From Saccharospirillum sp. MSK14-1 (lineage in GTDB: Bacteria > Pseudomonadota > Gammaproteobacteria > Pseudomonadales > Natronospirillaceae), in the NCBI RefSeq assembly GCF_003054965.1, contig NZ_MIES01000020.1, positions 62,001 through 126,000 of the forward strand: a stretch of DNA of 64,000 nucleotides, written 5' to 3'. A model generated the notes under the pieces. It was not told the origin of the DNA. It was given only the letters and a program-made list of their open reading frames with translations, and made no database searches. A program made the position numbers and the translations under genes. Below, piece after piece: positions 51,059-59,776 of this stretch; within the stretch, counting starts at the first letter, position 1; the number at the start of each line of letters is the position of its first letter.

Positions 51059-52482
51059 AACCGACTGGCCTGAAACACACCCCGGCGCAGACCCAGCCGG
51101 CGTTCAGTCTGCGCGAGCACCACCAGGGCGATCACCAACATCGAGCCTTCGGCAGTGGGCATTGCCAGCCAGATGCCACGTTCACCGAGCAGTAACGGCA
51201 ACATCAGCAATAGTGGCAGGGTCAGCAAGTATGGCCGCGTCAAACTGAACAGAGCGGCGCGTGTGGCGTCGCCGAGCGACTGAAAATAAGCGCCCAGCAT
51301 CAGCATCGGGCCGGAGAGAAAATACAACGCCACCATCACCGGCAAAATGCGTGCAACTTCCGCGACAACAAGCGGATCATCGACGAATAACCGACCGATC
51401 GGTGCGGCGAAAAACACCAGCGTTAATTCGACCAGCACGCCATAACAAAGCGCTACGCTTAAGCCCAGCCGCAAGGCATCATCGCTGCGCTGCCACAACT
51501 GAGCGCCATGATTGTGACCACAGATGGTTTGTAAGGCGTGCGACAACCCCAGCATCGGCATAAAGCACAGCGTCATTAAGCGAGTGACGATGCCGTACGC
51601 CGATACCGTGGCGGCATAATTCGGCGTGTCCTGCGCATTCAACGACGCAATGATGGTCGCTGAAATCAGCGCCATGCCAAAAAAAGACAGACTCGATGGC
51701 GCCCCGAGCTTGAGAATATCGCGCCAACGGTGCAGCCATTCGTCCAGGCGCTGAAAACCGGCGTGCCATTGCCATTGCAGCCGGGTACCGCCGCGTAAGC
51801 GCAAGCCAAAAATCAACAGTAACGCCAAGCACTGAGCCGCCGCGGTGCCGTATGCCGAGCCGGCCACACCCAACTCAAACACAACAATCAACACGAAGTT
51901 GAACAGCATGTTCGACAGCGTCACCACCAGCCCCATCATCGCCATCCAGCCGGCACGGCCTTCGTTTCGCAGAGCATCGCCCTGCACACCGAGGCTGAAC
52001 ATGAGCGGAGACGTGAACACGATGATGCGCAAATAGATCTGCGCCATCTGCGACAGTTCCGTCCGGCCCTGGGCGGCGGCCTGGGTAAAGCTGCCACCCC
52101 AGAGCAGATAGAGCGCCATCAGCACCAGGCTGGTCAGCAGCGCCAACCCTTGGGCGGCCACAAAAACACCCTGCGCCTGTTCGGTACGGCCGGCGCCTAA
52201 ATGCCGGGCCAACAGGCTCGACATACCGGCCGAAATCAGCGTCGACAAGGCCACCATCAACATAAAGGCCGGGAACACCAGGGTAACGGCGCCCAGCGCA
52301 TCCGCGCCGACAAAGACACCGAGAAACCAAGCATCCACCACCGTCAGCAGGCCATTCATGAGCATGATGGCGATGATCGGCAGGGCAGTTCGGGCAAAGA
52401 GGGACGTCAGGTCGTCGTGCAAAAACGACGCACCGGAACGAGCATTGGAAGCGGTCACGGCAGTTACTCCACGCGCTGGCAT
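51055..52482 (-). CDS. MATE family efflux transporter
   Basis: A 475-residue protein with twelve predicted membrane segments in two similar halves, typical of the MATE family. Signs are 'PIIAIMLMNGLLTVVDAWFL' in the first half and 'AYGIVTRLMTLCFMPMLGLS' in the second. It exports organic cations or drugs in exchange for Na+ or H+. The start is uncertain: the longest ATG is at 52482 and a GTG about 24 bases downstream has a better GGAG site. It is followed by an overlapping small gene. Confidence 0.9.
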   Translation of the reverse strand: MPARGVTAVTASNARSGASFLHDDLTSLFARTALPIIAIMLMNGLLTVVDAWFLGVFVGADALGAVTLVFPAFMLMVALSTLISAGMSSLLARHLGAGRTEQAQGVFVAAQGLALLTSLVLMALYLLWGGSFTQAAAQGRTELSQMAQIYLRIIVFTSPLMFSLGVQGDALRNEGRAGWMAMMGLVVTLSNMLFNFVLIVVFELGVAGSAYGTAAAQCLALLLIFGLRLRGGTRLQWQWHAGFQRLDEWLHRWRDILKLGAPSSLSFFGMALISATIIASLNAQDTPNYAATVSAYGIVTRLMTLCFMPMLGLSHALQTICGHNHGAQLWQRSDDALRLGLSVALCYGVLVELTLVFFAAPIGRLFVDDPLVVAEVARILPVMVALYFLSGPMLMLGAYFQSLGDATRAALFSLTRPYLLTLPLLLMLPLLLGERGIWLAMPTAEGSMLVIALVVLAQTERRLGLRRGVFQASRL

Positions 52483-52658
52483 TCTGTGTTCGTAAACAGG
52501 AGAGATGGGGCTCGCGTTACCACCTTCGCGAACAGAATGCGCAGGGGGAGGAACATCGAAGAAGGCAGAACTTCACCAGAGCGTTAACGCCTGCGAGCGG
52601 CCGGTGTCTGCAACCGAAGCGCTACCTTAGGCAGCGGCTGCGGCGCTGTCAATGCGGA

Positions 52659-53420
52659 TCAATCCGGGTCGAACTGCGCGGCCCAGACGGCGAGGTCTTT
52701 GGCCACCGTTTTACCGTGTTCGCCGAGAAACTTTAAAAACCGCGGCGCATTGGCCGTGACGATACGGGTCTGCGGGAAACCCAAGGCTTCAGCCTGGGCA
52801 ATGGCCTGATCGAACTCACCGACGGTGAAGGCCACGTGCGAATCGGACCCGAAAGAAACTTTCCAGTCGAGCCGGTCGATCATCTCCAGAATGTGACGGC
52901 AATGCGGCTCACTGCCGATGCGCGAATGGGTGAACGAGGAGTTATTGATTTCCAGCAGCACGTTGTTGTCTTTGGCGGCGCGAATCACTTCTTCCACATC
53001 AATCGGATAATTCGGGTTGCCCGGGTGACCGATGATCTGGCAATGGCCACTGGCAATCGTATTCACCATGGCTCGGGTGTTGGTCGCTTCGTCGGACGGT
53101 GTGAACACCGGTTCGTGGAAACTGGCGATGGCGAAATCGAGAAAGCCGTGCAGCTTGTCGGGAATATCGACGCCGCCGTCAGGCTCAAGAATGTTGGCTT
53201 CAATGCCACGCAGCATGGCGACGTTTTCAACCACACGCGGAATCACCTTCATATTGCCAAAGTGCCAGTAATGAGCGCCGTCGGGCATGGTCGGGGCGTG
53301 ATCGGTGATGCTGAACAGTTGCAGGCCTTTTTCCCGGGCGATGCGGAAGTAATCGTGCACGGTGCTGTAGGCGTGATCGGACGCGACGGTGTGGGCGTGG
53401 GTGTCGGTGAGTATGCGCAT
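52659..53420 (-). CDS. PHP-domain phosphatase (YcdX family)
   Basis: A 253-residue PHP hydrolase close to YcdX, a trinuclear-zinc phosphatase. Metal motifs are visible: 'DTHAHTVASDHAYS' (H-x-H near the start), 'SITDHAPTMPD', 'RGIEANIL', 'ASFHEPV', 'IGHPGN' and 'GSDSHVA'. The start at 53420 is chosen because AGGA lies at the right spacing. The physiological substrate is not known. It is unrelated to the PHP-ABC protein at 4931 apart from the domain. Confidence 0.92.
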   Translation of the reverse strand: MRILTDTHAHTVASDHAYSTVHDYFRIAREKGLQLFSITDHAPTMPDGAHYWHFGNMKVIPRVVENVAMLRGIEANILEPDGGVDIPDKLHGFLDFAIASFHEPVFTPSDEATNTRAMVNTIASGHCQIIGHPGNPNYPIDVEEVIRAAKDNNVLLEINNSSFTHSRIGSEPHCRHILEMIDRLDWKVSFGSDSHVAFTVGEFDQAIAQAEALGFPQTRIVTANAPRFLKFLGEHGKTVAKDLAVWAAQFDPD

Positions 53421-53481
53421 GGACATTCCTGAAGCGATGCAAAACACCAGCCTACCACAGCGCGATGACAGGCTGGTGTCG

Positions 53482-54048
53482 TCAGTCGTGGCGCAACGCC
53501 CGGATACGCGCGGTGGTTTCCTGCAGAATCTGAGTCACTTCGCGTTGGCCGGCGGCGTCCAGATCGAGGCATTCGCGCAGCGCGGCTTTTAAATCCTGGC
53601 GCGCCGCTAATTGCTCATACGCCAGCGGCAGGCCCGATTCATCGGAATCCACGGCCTGGCTGATGGAGGCGCGCAGCTTGCGATACTTGCGCCCGGTCGA
53701 TTCCAGCCGCCAGCGTACCCGCTCAGCGGCTTCGCTGTGTTCGGCCAGCAAGGCCCGGCCCCGGTCGCTGATGCGATGGTGTTTGCGCCGTCCTTCGCGC
53801 AGCAATTCCACCGCACCCTGCTCAACCAATTCGGCCAGACGCGGATACATCATCCCTGGGCTCGGCCGGTAGAAACCGGCGGTCAGGCGTTCAATGCGAT
53901 CGGCCAGTTCAGTGCCGTAACTTTCCTGCTCACTGAGCAACACCAGGATCAACAGCCGCAGATCGGTGGCGCTGAGCTTGCGCGTCGCCGGCATCCCCGC
54001 GGCCAGATAGCCGCCGTCGGTGGTCGGGTTGGTGGTGGGCGAAACCAA
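53482..54048 (-). CDS. PadR-family transcriptional regulator
   Basis: A 188-residue regulator with the PadR winged helix: 'LRLLILVLLSEQESYGTELA' and 'PSPGMMYPRLAELVEQGAVE' are the family core. A C-terminal helical dimerisation region follows. The TTG at 54048 has an AAGGA site and is preferred, although an ATG at 53994 would match the family start better. It follows the TonB receptor gene by about 80 bases in the same direction, so it could be part of the iron operon and control it or an efflux function. Confidence 0.88.
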   Translation of the reverse strand: MVSPTTNPTTDGGYLAAGMPATRKLSATDLRLLILVLLSEQESYGTELADRIERLTAGFYRPSPGMMYPRLAELVEQGAVELLREGRRKHHRISDRGRALLAEHSEAAERVRWRLESTGRKYRKLRASISQAVDSDESGLPLAYEQLAARQDLKAALRECLDLDAAGQREVTQILQETTARIRALRHD

Positions 54049-54129
54049 TGATGTATTTCCTTAAACAGAACGAAAGTGGGCACTCACTCAGCACGCAGAC
54101 TAAGTGAATGCCCCCAAGGGGGCAACGCC

Positions 54130-56088
54130 TTAGAAGGCGATGTCGATGCCCAGATTCAAGCGCCGACCATCCAACACCCGGCCGTGATCTTCGGCGTTGA
54201 TGTCGGCGTCGAGCAGGTTATAAACGCCACCGCGCAAGGCGACCGTCGGGCGCAGACGATAATGCACACCGGCGTCGACCAGGGTGTAACCCTCGAACGC
54301 TTCACTCAGCCCGCCTTTCGCCTGCACCTGCTCGGCCTCGCCCTGATAGCGGGCATTGCCCCACAGCCGGGTGTTGTCGGTCGCCTGCCAGTTCAGGTCC
54401 AGGTTAGCGCGATGACGCGGCTGATCGTTCAGGGCATTGCCGGCGTTGTCACCGGATTCCTGTTCGCTGTCGGTGAAGGTGTAACCGGCTTGCAGGTCCA
54501 GGCCGGCGAACAGCGGCGTGTCGAGCGTCAGCTCCACACCGCGAATCCAGGCTTCATCAACGTTCTGATATTCGAAGATTTTTTCGTAGTCATAACCCTG
54601 ATAAACACAGCTGCCATCCGGGCCGGTGACGCGGTCACAGATCAGCGGTTTTTCGATCTTGTCGCTGTAGTCGGTGTAAAACAGTGTCACCCCGGCAATA
54701 GCCCCGTTACGACCGCTCCAGTAAGTCGCCAGTTCATAGCTGAGGCTGCTTTCAGCGTTCAGATCGGAGTTACCGATGTCCGCCCCATCAACGGAGCCGC
54801 CACCGCCGCCTTCCACCCAGTCGGAATCGCCCTGTTTCAGATCGGGCGTGCGATAGCCGGCGCTGACACCGCCTTTGAAGGTCAGCCGTTCGGTGGCTTC
54901 AAACACGGCGTAGCCGCGTGGCACCAGTTCGCCGCCGTAGTTTTCATCCTGCACCCAGCGCGCACCCGCGGTCAGTGACAGACGGTCGGTCATCAGCCAT
55001 TCGTCTTCCATAAAGGCTGCCGCGTCCCAGCGTTCCAGTTCGGCCTTGCCGATGGCGCGCTCGGGGTTGTCGGTCTGTTGCAGTCGGTATTGACCGCCCA
55101 GCGTCAGCAGATGCGCACCCAGCGGCACCAAGGTCGAGCTGTTCACGGTGGTGCGACGATAGCTGGCATTTTGCGTCTGGTTATCGAGTTCAGCGTTCTG
55201 CACGTAGCTGCGTGTGCGCAGGCCACCGGCCCAGTTCAGTTCGTGGTTCAGTGACTGATAAAGACGCTGGGTTTGCAGTTCCCGGTCGGAACCGCTGAGC
55301 TCCGCATGGGCAAAAGTATCCTGGGTTGCGACGCCCGCTTCGATGCCCAGACTCTGACGTTCGCTGATGGTCCAGTCCAGCGCCGCACTTAGGTCGCGGC
55401 GCTGGAATTCGGCGTAGCCGCCGTCGATGGCGTCTTCGTCGCGGTTAAAGAAACCGCCTCGAATCGTTGCGGCCAGGCGATCTTCCAACAAGGGGCCGCT
55501 CATCTGGAATTGCGCCTGGTGGCGGTCACCGGCGTCATCGTTTTGCTGAGACATGCGATCGAGCGAGACGCTGCCGGACCACTGTTCCGGTGTCGGTTTG
55601 GTGATGATGTTGACCACGCCACCCAGCGCCGCCGAACCGTACAGCGACGACATCGGGCCGCGAATCACTTCAATGCGTTCGATGGCGCTGACCGGCGGCA
55701 ACCAGCCAAACTCGGCGCCGGAACCGAAGCCGTTGTAGTAACCCTGTTGCGAGCCCTGAGGCACGCCATCGACCAGAATCAGGGTGTATTGCGGGTCGAG
55801 ACCGCGAATGGAGATTTCGCCGGTGCCGCCCTTGCCGGTCGAACCTTCCGGCACATAGAGACCGGGCACCGAGCGAATGGCTTCGGAAATGTCGCGATAG
55901 GACCCTTGTTCGAGTTCTTCGCGCGTGATGACCGAAATACTGGCTGGTGCCACCACGCTGTCTTTGGCTTCGCCCGAGGCACTGGCCGTTACCGTGACCG
56001 GAGCCAGGGAATTGTCTTCTGCGACCGCCAGGCCGGACAGCGCTATCGCCGCCGTCAGCGCCAGGCGTTTGTATCGTACGATATTCAT
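54130..56088 (-). CDS. TonB-dependent receptor (IrgA/CirA-like)
   Basis: A 652-residue outer-membrane receptor. A signal peptide (cleavage near residue 23) is followed by a plug domain ('SVITREELEQGSYRDISEAI', 'GGTGEISIRGLDPQYTLILV', 'IERIEVIRGPMSSLYGSAAL') and a 22-strand barrel ending in a terminal phenylalanine. The 'IRGPMSSLYGSAALGG' pattern places it with catecholate-siderophore and colicin-type receptors (IrgA, CirA, FepA). The classical heme-receptor FRAP and NPNL box is absent; 'GYRTPDLKQG' and 'NSDLNAESS' occupy that place. The operon's ABC system looks hemin-type, so the true ligand is unclear. A good AAGGAG site precedes the ATG. Confidence 0.9.
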   Translation of the reverse strand: MNIVRYKRLALTAAIALSGLAVAEDNSLAPVTVTASASGEAKDSVVAPASISVITREELEQGSYRDISEAIRSVPGLYVPEGSTGKGGTGEISIRGLDPQYTLILVDGVPQGSQQGYYNGFGSGAEFGWLPPVSAIERIEVIRGPMSSLYGSAALGGVVNIITKPTPEQWSGSVSLDRMSQQNDDAGDRHQAQFQMSGPLLEDRLAATIRGGFFNRDEDAIDGGYAEFQRRDLSAALDWTISERQSLGIEAGVATQDTFAHAELSGSDRELQTQRLYQSLNHELNWAGGLRTRSYVQNAELDNQTQNASYRRTTVNSSTLVPLGAHLLTLGGQYRLQQTDNPERAIGKAELERWDAAAFMEDEWLMTDRLSLTAGARWVQDENYGGELVPRGYAVFEATERLTFKGGVSAGYRTPDLKQGDSDWVEGGGGGSVDGADIGNSDLNAESSLSYELATYWSGRNGAIAGVTLFYTDYSDKIEKPLICDRVTGPDGSCVYQGYDYEKIFEYQNVDEAWIRGVELTLDTPLFAGLDLQAGYTFTDSEQESGDNAGNALNDQPRHRANLDLNWQATDNTRLWGNARYQGEAEQVQAKGGLSEAFEGYTLVDAGVHYRLRPTVALRGGVYNLLDADINAEDHGRVLDGRRLNLGIDIAF

Positions 56089-56132
56089 AATGCAAAACTC
56101 CTTACGGAATCTGGGTTGAAAAGGTTGGGAAT

Positions 56133-56792
56133 TCAGTCGCGGCGATAACGGCTGATGCTGATTTCGCCTTTACCAAGCCGGACAACACGGCTGGTATAAC
56201 GCTCCGGTTGCGCCAGGATGCGGCTGCGGAAGTTTTCCGGGTCGTCATCGAAATGGTCGAGGTTGTCGGCGACGATCACGGCGCCGTCGATCAGTTGCGG
56301 CCGCAGCAATTCCAGCACCGGCCAATAAAGGCTTTTGTCGCCGTCGAGAAACACCAGGTCCACGGCGTCAGGAACGTCCGCAAGGGTTTCGAGCGCATCC
56401 CCCAGACGGATTTCAACACGATGCGCCAAACCGGCGTCTTCGAGGTTGCTCAAGGCGTGATCGCGTTTGTTTTCATAGTATTCGCTGCCGATCACCCGGC
56501 CATCGTTCTCTTCCGCTGCGGCCGCCAGGTAGAGAGTGGAAATGCCGAAGGACGAACCGAATTCAACGATGTTTCGGGCGCCGGCGGTCCGCGCCAGCAT
56601 ATACAGCAAAGCGCCCTCACCCGGACCGACGGCCAGGTAACGGTGCTGGAAAAACTCGGCCTCGCGGAAGTCCCGGCGTACCCGGGGTGCCGGGGCCGAT
56701 GAGGCGGCCGCCCGCGCGGTGCGCTGGGCTTGGGCGGCCTGATGTTCGCGGTCTAATACCGCGCGTACGCTGGGTTGATCCAGGGTGTCCAT
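56133..56792 (-). CDS. SAM-dependent O-methyltransferase family 3 protein
   Basis: A 219-residue class I methyltransferase of the O-methyltransferase 3 type. Motif I reads 'NIVEFGSSFGISTLYLA', followed by 'GRVIGSEYYENKRDHA' and 'VDLVFLDGDKSLYWPVLELL'. The substrate is unknown; relatives methylate catechols and phenols. Lying between the hemin-type ATPase and the TonB receptor genes is unusual. It could alter a catecholate ligand or an iron-related metabolite. An AAGGAG site precedes the ATG. Confidence 0.88.
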   Translation of the reverse strand: MDTLDQPSVRAVLDREHQAAQAQRTARAAASSAPAPRVRRDFREAEFFQHRYLAVGPGEGALLYMLARTAGARNIVEFGSSFGISTLYLAAAAEENDGRVIGSEYYENKRDHALSNLEDAGLAHRVEIRLGDALETLADVPDAVDLVFLDGDKSLYWPVLELLRPQLIDGAVIVADNLDHFDDDPENFRSRILAQPERYTSRVVRLGKGEISISRYRRD

Positions 56793-56801
56793 CTCGTCTC
56801 C

Positions 56802-57563
56802 TTAAGGGGCGGTTACAACCACCGGGCAGCCGCGTTCGGGGTGCGTCATCACCGCCACGCGCTGCCGATAAACGGTTTCCAGGCGCTGGCTTTCCAGCAC
56901 CTCCCAGGGCGTGCCTTCGGCGACCAGACGGCCGTTCTCCAGCAACGCCAGACGGTCGGCATGCGCCGCCGCCAGGTTCAGATCGTGCATCACCGCCACC
57001 ACACAATGGCCTTGGCGGGCCCAGGCCGCAGAGCGCTGCAACAGTTGCTCCTGATGCCGTAAATCGAGTGCGGCGGTAGGTTCGTCGAGCAGCACAATGG
57101 GCGTTTGCTGAACGCGGATGCGGGCAAAGGTGGTGCGCGCCTGTTCGCCGCCGGACAGCGTCATGGCGTTGCGGTCGGCGAGATCGGTGATTTCCACCTG
57201 GGCCATGGCGTCAGCCACGCGTTGTTCGTCTTCATCCGGCGGCAGGTCGCGCAGCGCATGGCCCATATGCACGACATCGCGCACCCGATAAGCGAAATGC
57301 AGCATGCTGTCCTGCGGCATCACCGCGCGGCGCGCAGCCAGTTCACGCGCCGACAGCCGGGTCGGTTCGACGTCATCGAGCAGCACCCGACCGGCGCTGG
57401 GTACGCGGTCGCCGGCCATCAGACTCAGCAGCGTGGATTTACCGGCACCGTTGGGGCCGATCAGTGCGGTGACCGATCCGGCCGGGCAGTCCAGACTGAC
57501 GTTGTCGAGCAAACGGCGGCCATCGATGTCGAGCGATACCTGTTCCAAGCGCAGCATGATCAC
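56802..57563 (-). CDS. hmuV: Hemin/siderophore ABC transporter ATPase (HmuV-like)
   Basis: A 253-residue ABC ATPase. Walker A 'GPNGAGKS', signature 'LSGGEQAR', Walker B 'IVLLDEPTAALDL' and switch 'MHDLNLAAAHAD' are all present. 'ELAARRAVMPQDSMLHFAYR' and 'ALDLRHQEQLL' are typical of HmuV. It powers the permease HmuU across the inner membrane. It overlaps the permease gene by four bases (ATGA). Confidence 0.87.
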   Translation of the reverse strand: MIMLRLEQVSLDIDGRRLLDNVSLDCPAGSVTALIGPNGAGKSTLLSLMAGDRVPSAGRVLLDDVEPTRLSARELAARRAVMPQDSMLHFAYRVRDVVHMGHALRDLPPDEDEQRVADAMAQVEITDLADRNAMTLSGGEQARTTFARIRVQQTPIVLLDEPTAALDLRHQEQLLQRSAAWARQGHCVVAVMHDLNLAAAHADRLALLENGRLVAEGTPWEVLESQRLETVYRQRVAVMTHPERGCPVVVTAP

Positions 57564-58606
57564 AGCCTCCCCGCCCGGCCCTGGCGCGCAATCAGCCAGA
57601 GGAAAAAGGGGCCACCGATGGTGGCCGTCAAAATGCCGATGGGAATCTCATTCGGCGGATCCAGTGAGCGGGCGCCCAGGTCGGCCAGCATCAGCAGCAA
57701 GCCACCGCCGAGCGCCGATAACGGCAGCAGATGACGATGGCCGGGGCCGACCAGCGTGCGAATCAAATGCGGAATCACCAGACCGACAAAACCGATGGTG
57801 CCGGTAAAGGCGACGGCGGCAGCGGTGAGCAACGCGGTCAGCGCAATCAAGCCAAGGCGCAGGCGTGGCACATCGACACCGGCGTGTTGCGCCTGACGCT
57901 CGCCCAATGCCAGCAAATCGAGCTGCACCGCCTGACGCCGCAGCAGCCAGACACCGATTACGACGATGGGCGCGATGGTCATCACCGGCACCCAGTGCAC
58001 GCTGCCCAGCGAGCCCATCGACCAGAACATCAGTTGCTCCAGCTGTTCGACGCTGGCCAGGTAAGTCAGATACCCGGTCACCGCGCCGCAGACGGCATTG
58101 ATGGCGATACCGATCAACAACAGCCGGGCGTTATCACCCGGATGGCTGGACGGCCGCGCCAGCAAGTAAATCAGCCAGGTGGTAGCAAAACCGCTAACAA
58201 AGGCACCCGCCGGCAAGGTCCAGGAACCCAGGGTATTGATCTGCAAGACGATGATGGCCACCGCACCCAGAGAGGCCCCGGAACTGACGCCGACAATGCC
58301 CGGGTCGGCCAGCGGATTGCCAAACAAACCCTGCATGGCAGCACCGGCAGTGGCGAGGGCCGCACCGACCAACAACGCCATGACGGCGCGCGGCAAGCGC
58401 AGCTCCCAGACGACAGCCTGAGCGACCACATCCGAACCCGAATCCTGCCAGGGTGCCAGCAATGCCGAGCCGACTTGCGCCAGCGACAGGGGCACCACGC
58501 CAACGGCCACAGTAATGCCCAGCGCCAACACAATCAGCAGCCCAAACAGCGCATAGGCCAGGGGTGACAGGCCAGTGCGACGCATCAAACCAAGCGCCAG
58601 TGTCAT
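57560..58606 (-). CDS. hmuU: Hemin/siderophore ABC transporter permease (FecCD family, HmuU-like)
   Basis: A 348-residue FecCD-family permease with about ten membrane segments. Family signs are 'RLPRAVMALLVGAALATAGA', 'GNPLADPGIVGVSSGASLGA' and 'IPHLIRTLVGPGHRHLLPLS'. It overlaps both neighbours by four bases, so hmuT, hmuU and hmuV are translationally coupled. Substrate as for the binding protein. Confidence 0.88.
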   Translation of the reverse strand: MTLALGLMRRTGLSPLAYALFGLLIVLALGITVAVGVVPLSLAQVGSALLAPWQDSGSDVVAQAVVWELRLPRAVMALLVGAALATAGAAMQGLFGNPLADPGIVGVSSGASLGAVAIIVLQINTLGSWTLPAGAFVSGFATTWLIYLLARPSSHPGDNARLLLIGIAINAVCGAVTGYLTYLASVEQLEQLMFWSMGSLGSVHWVPVMTIAPIVVIGVWLLRRQAVQLDLLALGERQAQHAGVDVPRLRLGLIALTALLTAAAVAFTGTIGFVGLVIPHLIRTLVGPGHRHLLPLSALGGGLLLMLADLGARSLDPPNEIPIGILTATIGGPFFLWLIARQGRAGRL

Positions 58607-59487
58607 TGTCCGGCCTCAGTCACAGCCGTCGGATAGAGCGCGCGCGCCAGCGCCAAAGTGGCCTCACCGGAGCTGTCGGCGTCGAACTTGATGGCGGCGT
58701 GATCGAGCACCACCAGGCGCTGATTCAGCGCCGCCGGGGTGTAGGCCAAGCCAGGCACCCGCTCAAAGACGCCATCGCGGCCGCCCAGCGCCGGCAACTC
58801 CAGATTGGAAACCACCACCACCTCAGGTGCCATCTGGATAACACCCTCGGCACTGAGCGACTGATATCGTTCCAGCCCGGCCTCGGCGCCGACATTAATT
58901 CCTCCGGCGCGCTCGATCAGGCCATGCGCTGAGGTGCCGGCACCCGCGCCCGTCACGCTGCCGCTGGAACCGGCGCCGCCACTGGAAACATGCAGCACTC
59001 GCAGGGGTTCACGTTCAGCAACACGCGCTTCGGCCTGGGCATAATCCAGCAGAATGCTGTCAATCAATGGCTGGGCCTGGGACTCCGTAGCGGTCAGTTC
59101 TGCCAGCCGCTGGATGCGCTCAATCGCCGGCAAAGTCCGTTCAATCACCACCGTTGGAATATTCAGACGTTGGGCATGTTGCTGCAGATCGGCTTCGCGC
59201 GCAGGGTTGCTGATAATGAGCCAGTCCGGACGCAGGGCGATCAGACTTTCGGCAGAAACCGTCCGATGAAAACGCTCCGCCTGCAGCAGGCGACCTTCAA
59301 GCGTTGGGTCCAAGGGCGCCAGCACCACCTGATCGGCCACACCGAGCGCATCCAGAATGCTGGCATGACCCGCATCCAACACCACCAAACGATCGGCCAG
59401 CACGGCACTGCCCGAGCAGACGGCCAGCAACGCCAAAGCCGCCCATCGACGAGCAAGCTGCCGGCTACTGTGGCTAAGACTGAACAT
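58603..59487 (-). CDS. hmuT: Hemin-type ABC transporter substrate-binding protein (HmuT-like)
   Basis: A 294-residue periplasmic binding protein of the helical-backbone (FecB/HmuT) class. The start at 59487 has an AGGAG site; the longer frame starts inside the promoter region. A signal peptide (cleavage near 'AVLA-DR') precedes the fold. 'VVLDAGHASILDALGVADQV', 'IALRPDWLIISNPA' and the glycine-rich 'GAGTSAHGLIERAGGINVGA' match the HmuT pattern. A Fur-type box lies 50 bases upstream, so expression should rise under iron limitation. Confidence 0.86.
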   Translation of the reverse strand: MFSLSHSSRQLARRWAALALLAVCSGSAVLADRLVVLDAGHASILDALGVADQVVLAPLDPTLEGRLLQAERFHRTVSAESLIALRPDWLIISNPAREADLQQHAQRLNIPTVVIERTLPAIERIQRLAELTATESQAQPLIDSILLDYAQAEARVAEREPLRVLHVSSGGAGSSGSVTGAGAGTSAHGLIERAGGINVGAEAGLERYQSLSAEGVIQMAPEVVVVSNLELPALGGRDGVFERVPGLAYTPAALNQRLVVLDHAAIKFDADSSGEATLALARALYPTAVTEAGQ

Positions 59488-59536
59488 GAAGGCTCCTGTC
59501 ATTGATCTTGAGTTATTTATCTTACGATAAATTAAA

Positions 59537-59551
59537 TGATAATTACTATCA
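59537..59551. promoter_or_regulatory. Fur box upstream of the hemin-type operon
   Basis: TGATAATTACTATCA matches the 7-1-7 Fur consensus TGATAAT-N-ATTATCA with one mismatch. It lies 50 bases upstream of the hmuT start in an A+T-rich promoter region and may also touch the divergent chemoreceptor promoter. Confidence 0.85.
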
Positions 59552-59776
59552 ACAAGATTGGCATTAACCACCTCTTACCCGTGGTTAGACGTAGCAAGAT
59601 GTAACCAAAGGTCTACTTGACCGTTTTTTGGTCTAAATTAACCATCAACTGGCCCTATTGCTGACGTTCTGACCAAAAAACAAACAAAAATACAATCAAC
59701 CAGTGGTCGATGGGTGTCACTTCTGTCCACCTCACTCATACTCCAGAAAACAACAAAATAAATGGAGATCTTTAGC

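Noticed and set aside
54076-54978. 300-codon ORF antisense to the TonB receptor
   Set aside because: It lies wholly opposite a strongly supported receptor gene and has the composition of an antisense frame in G+C-rich DNA.
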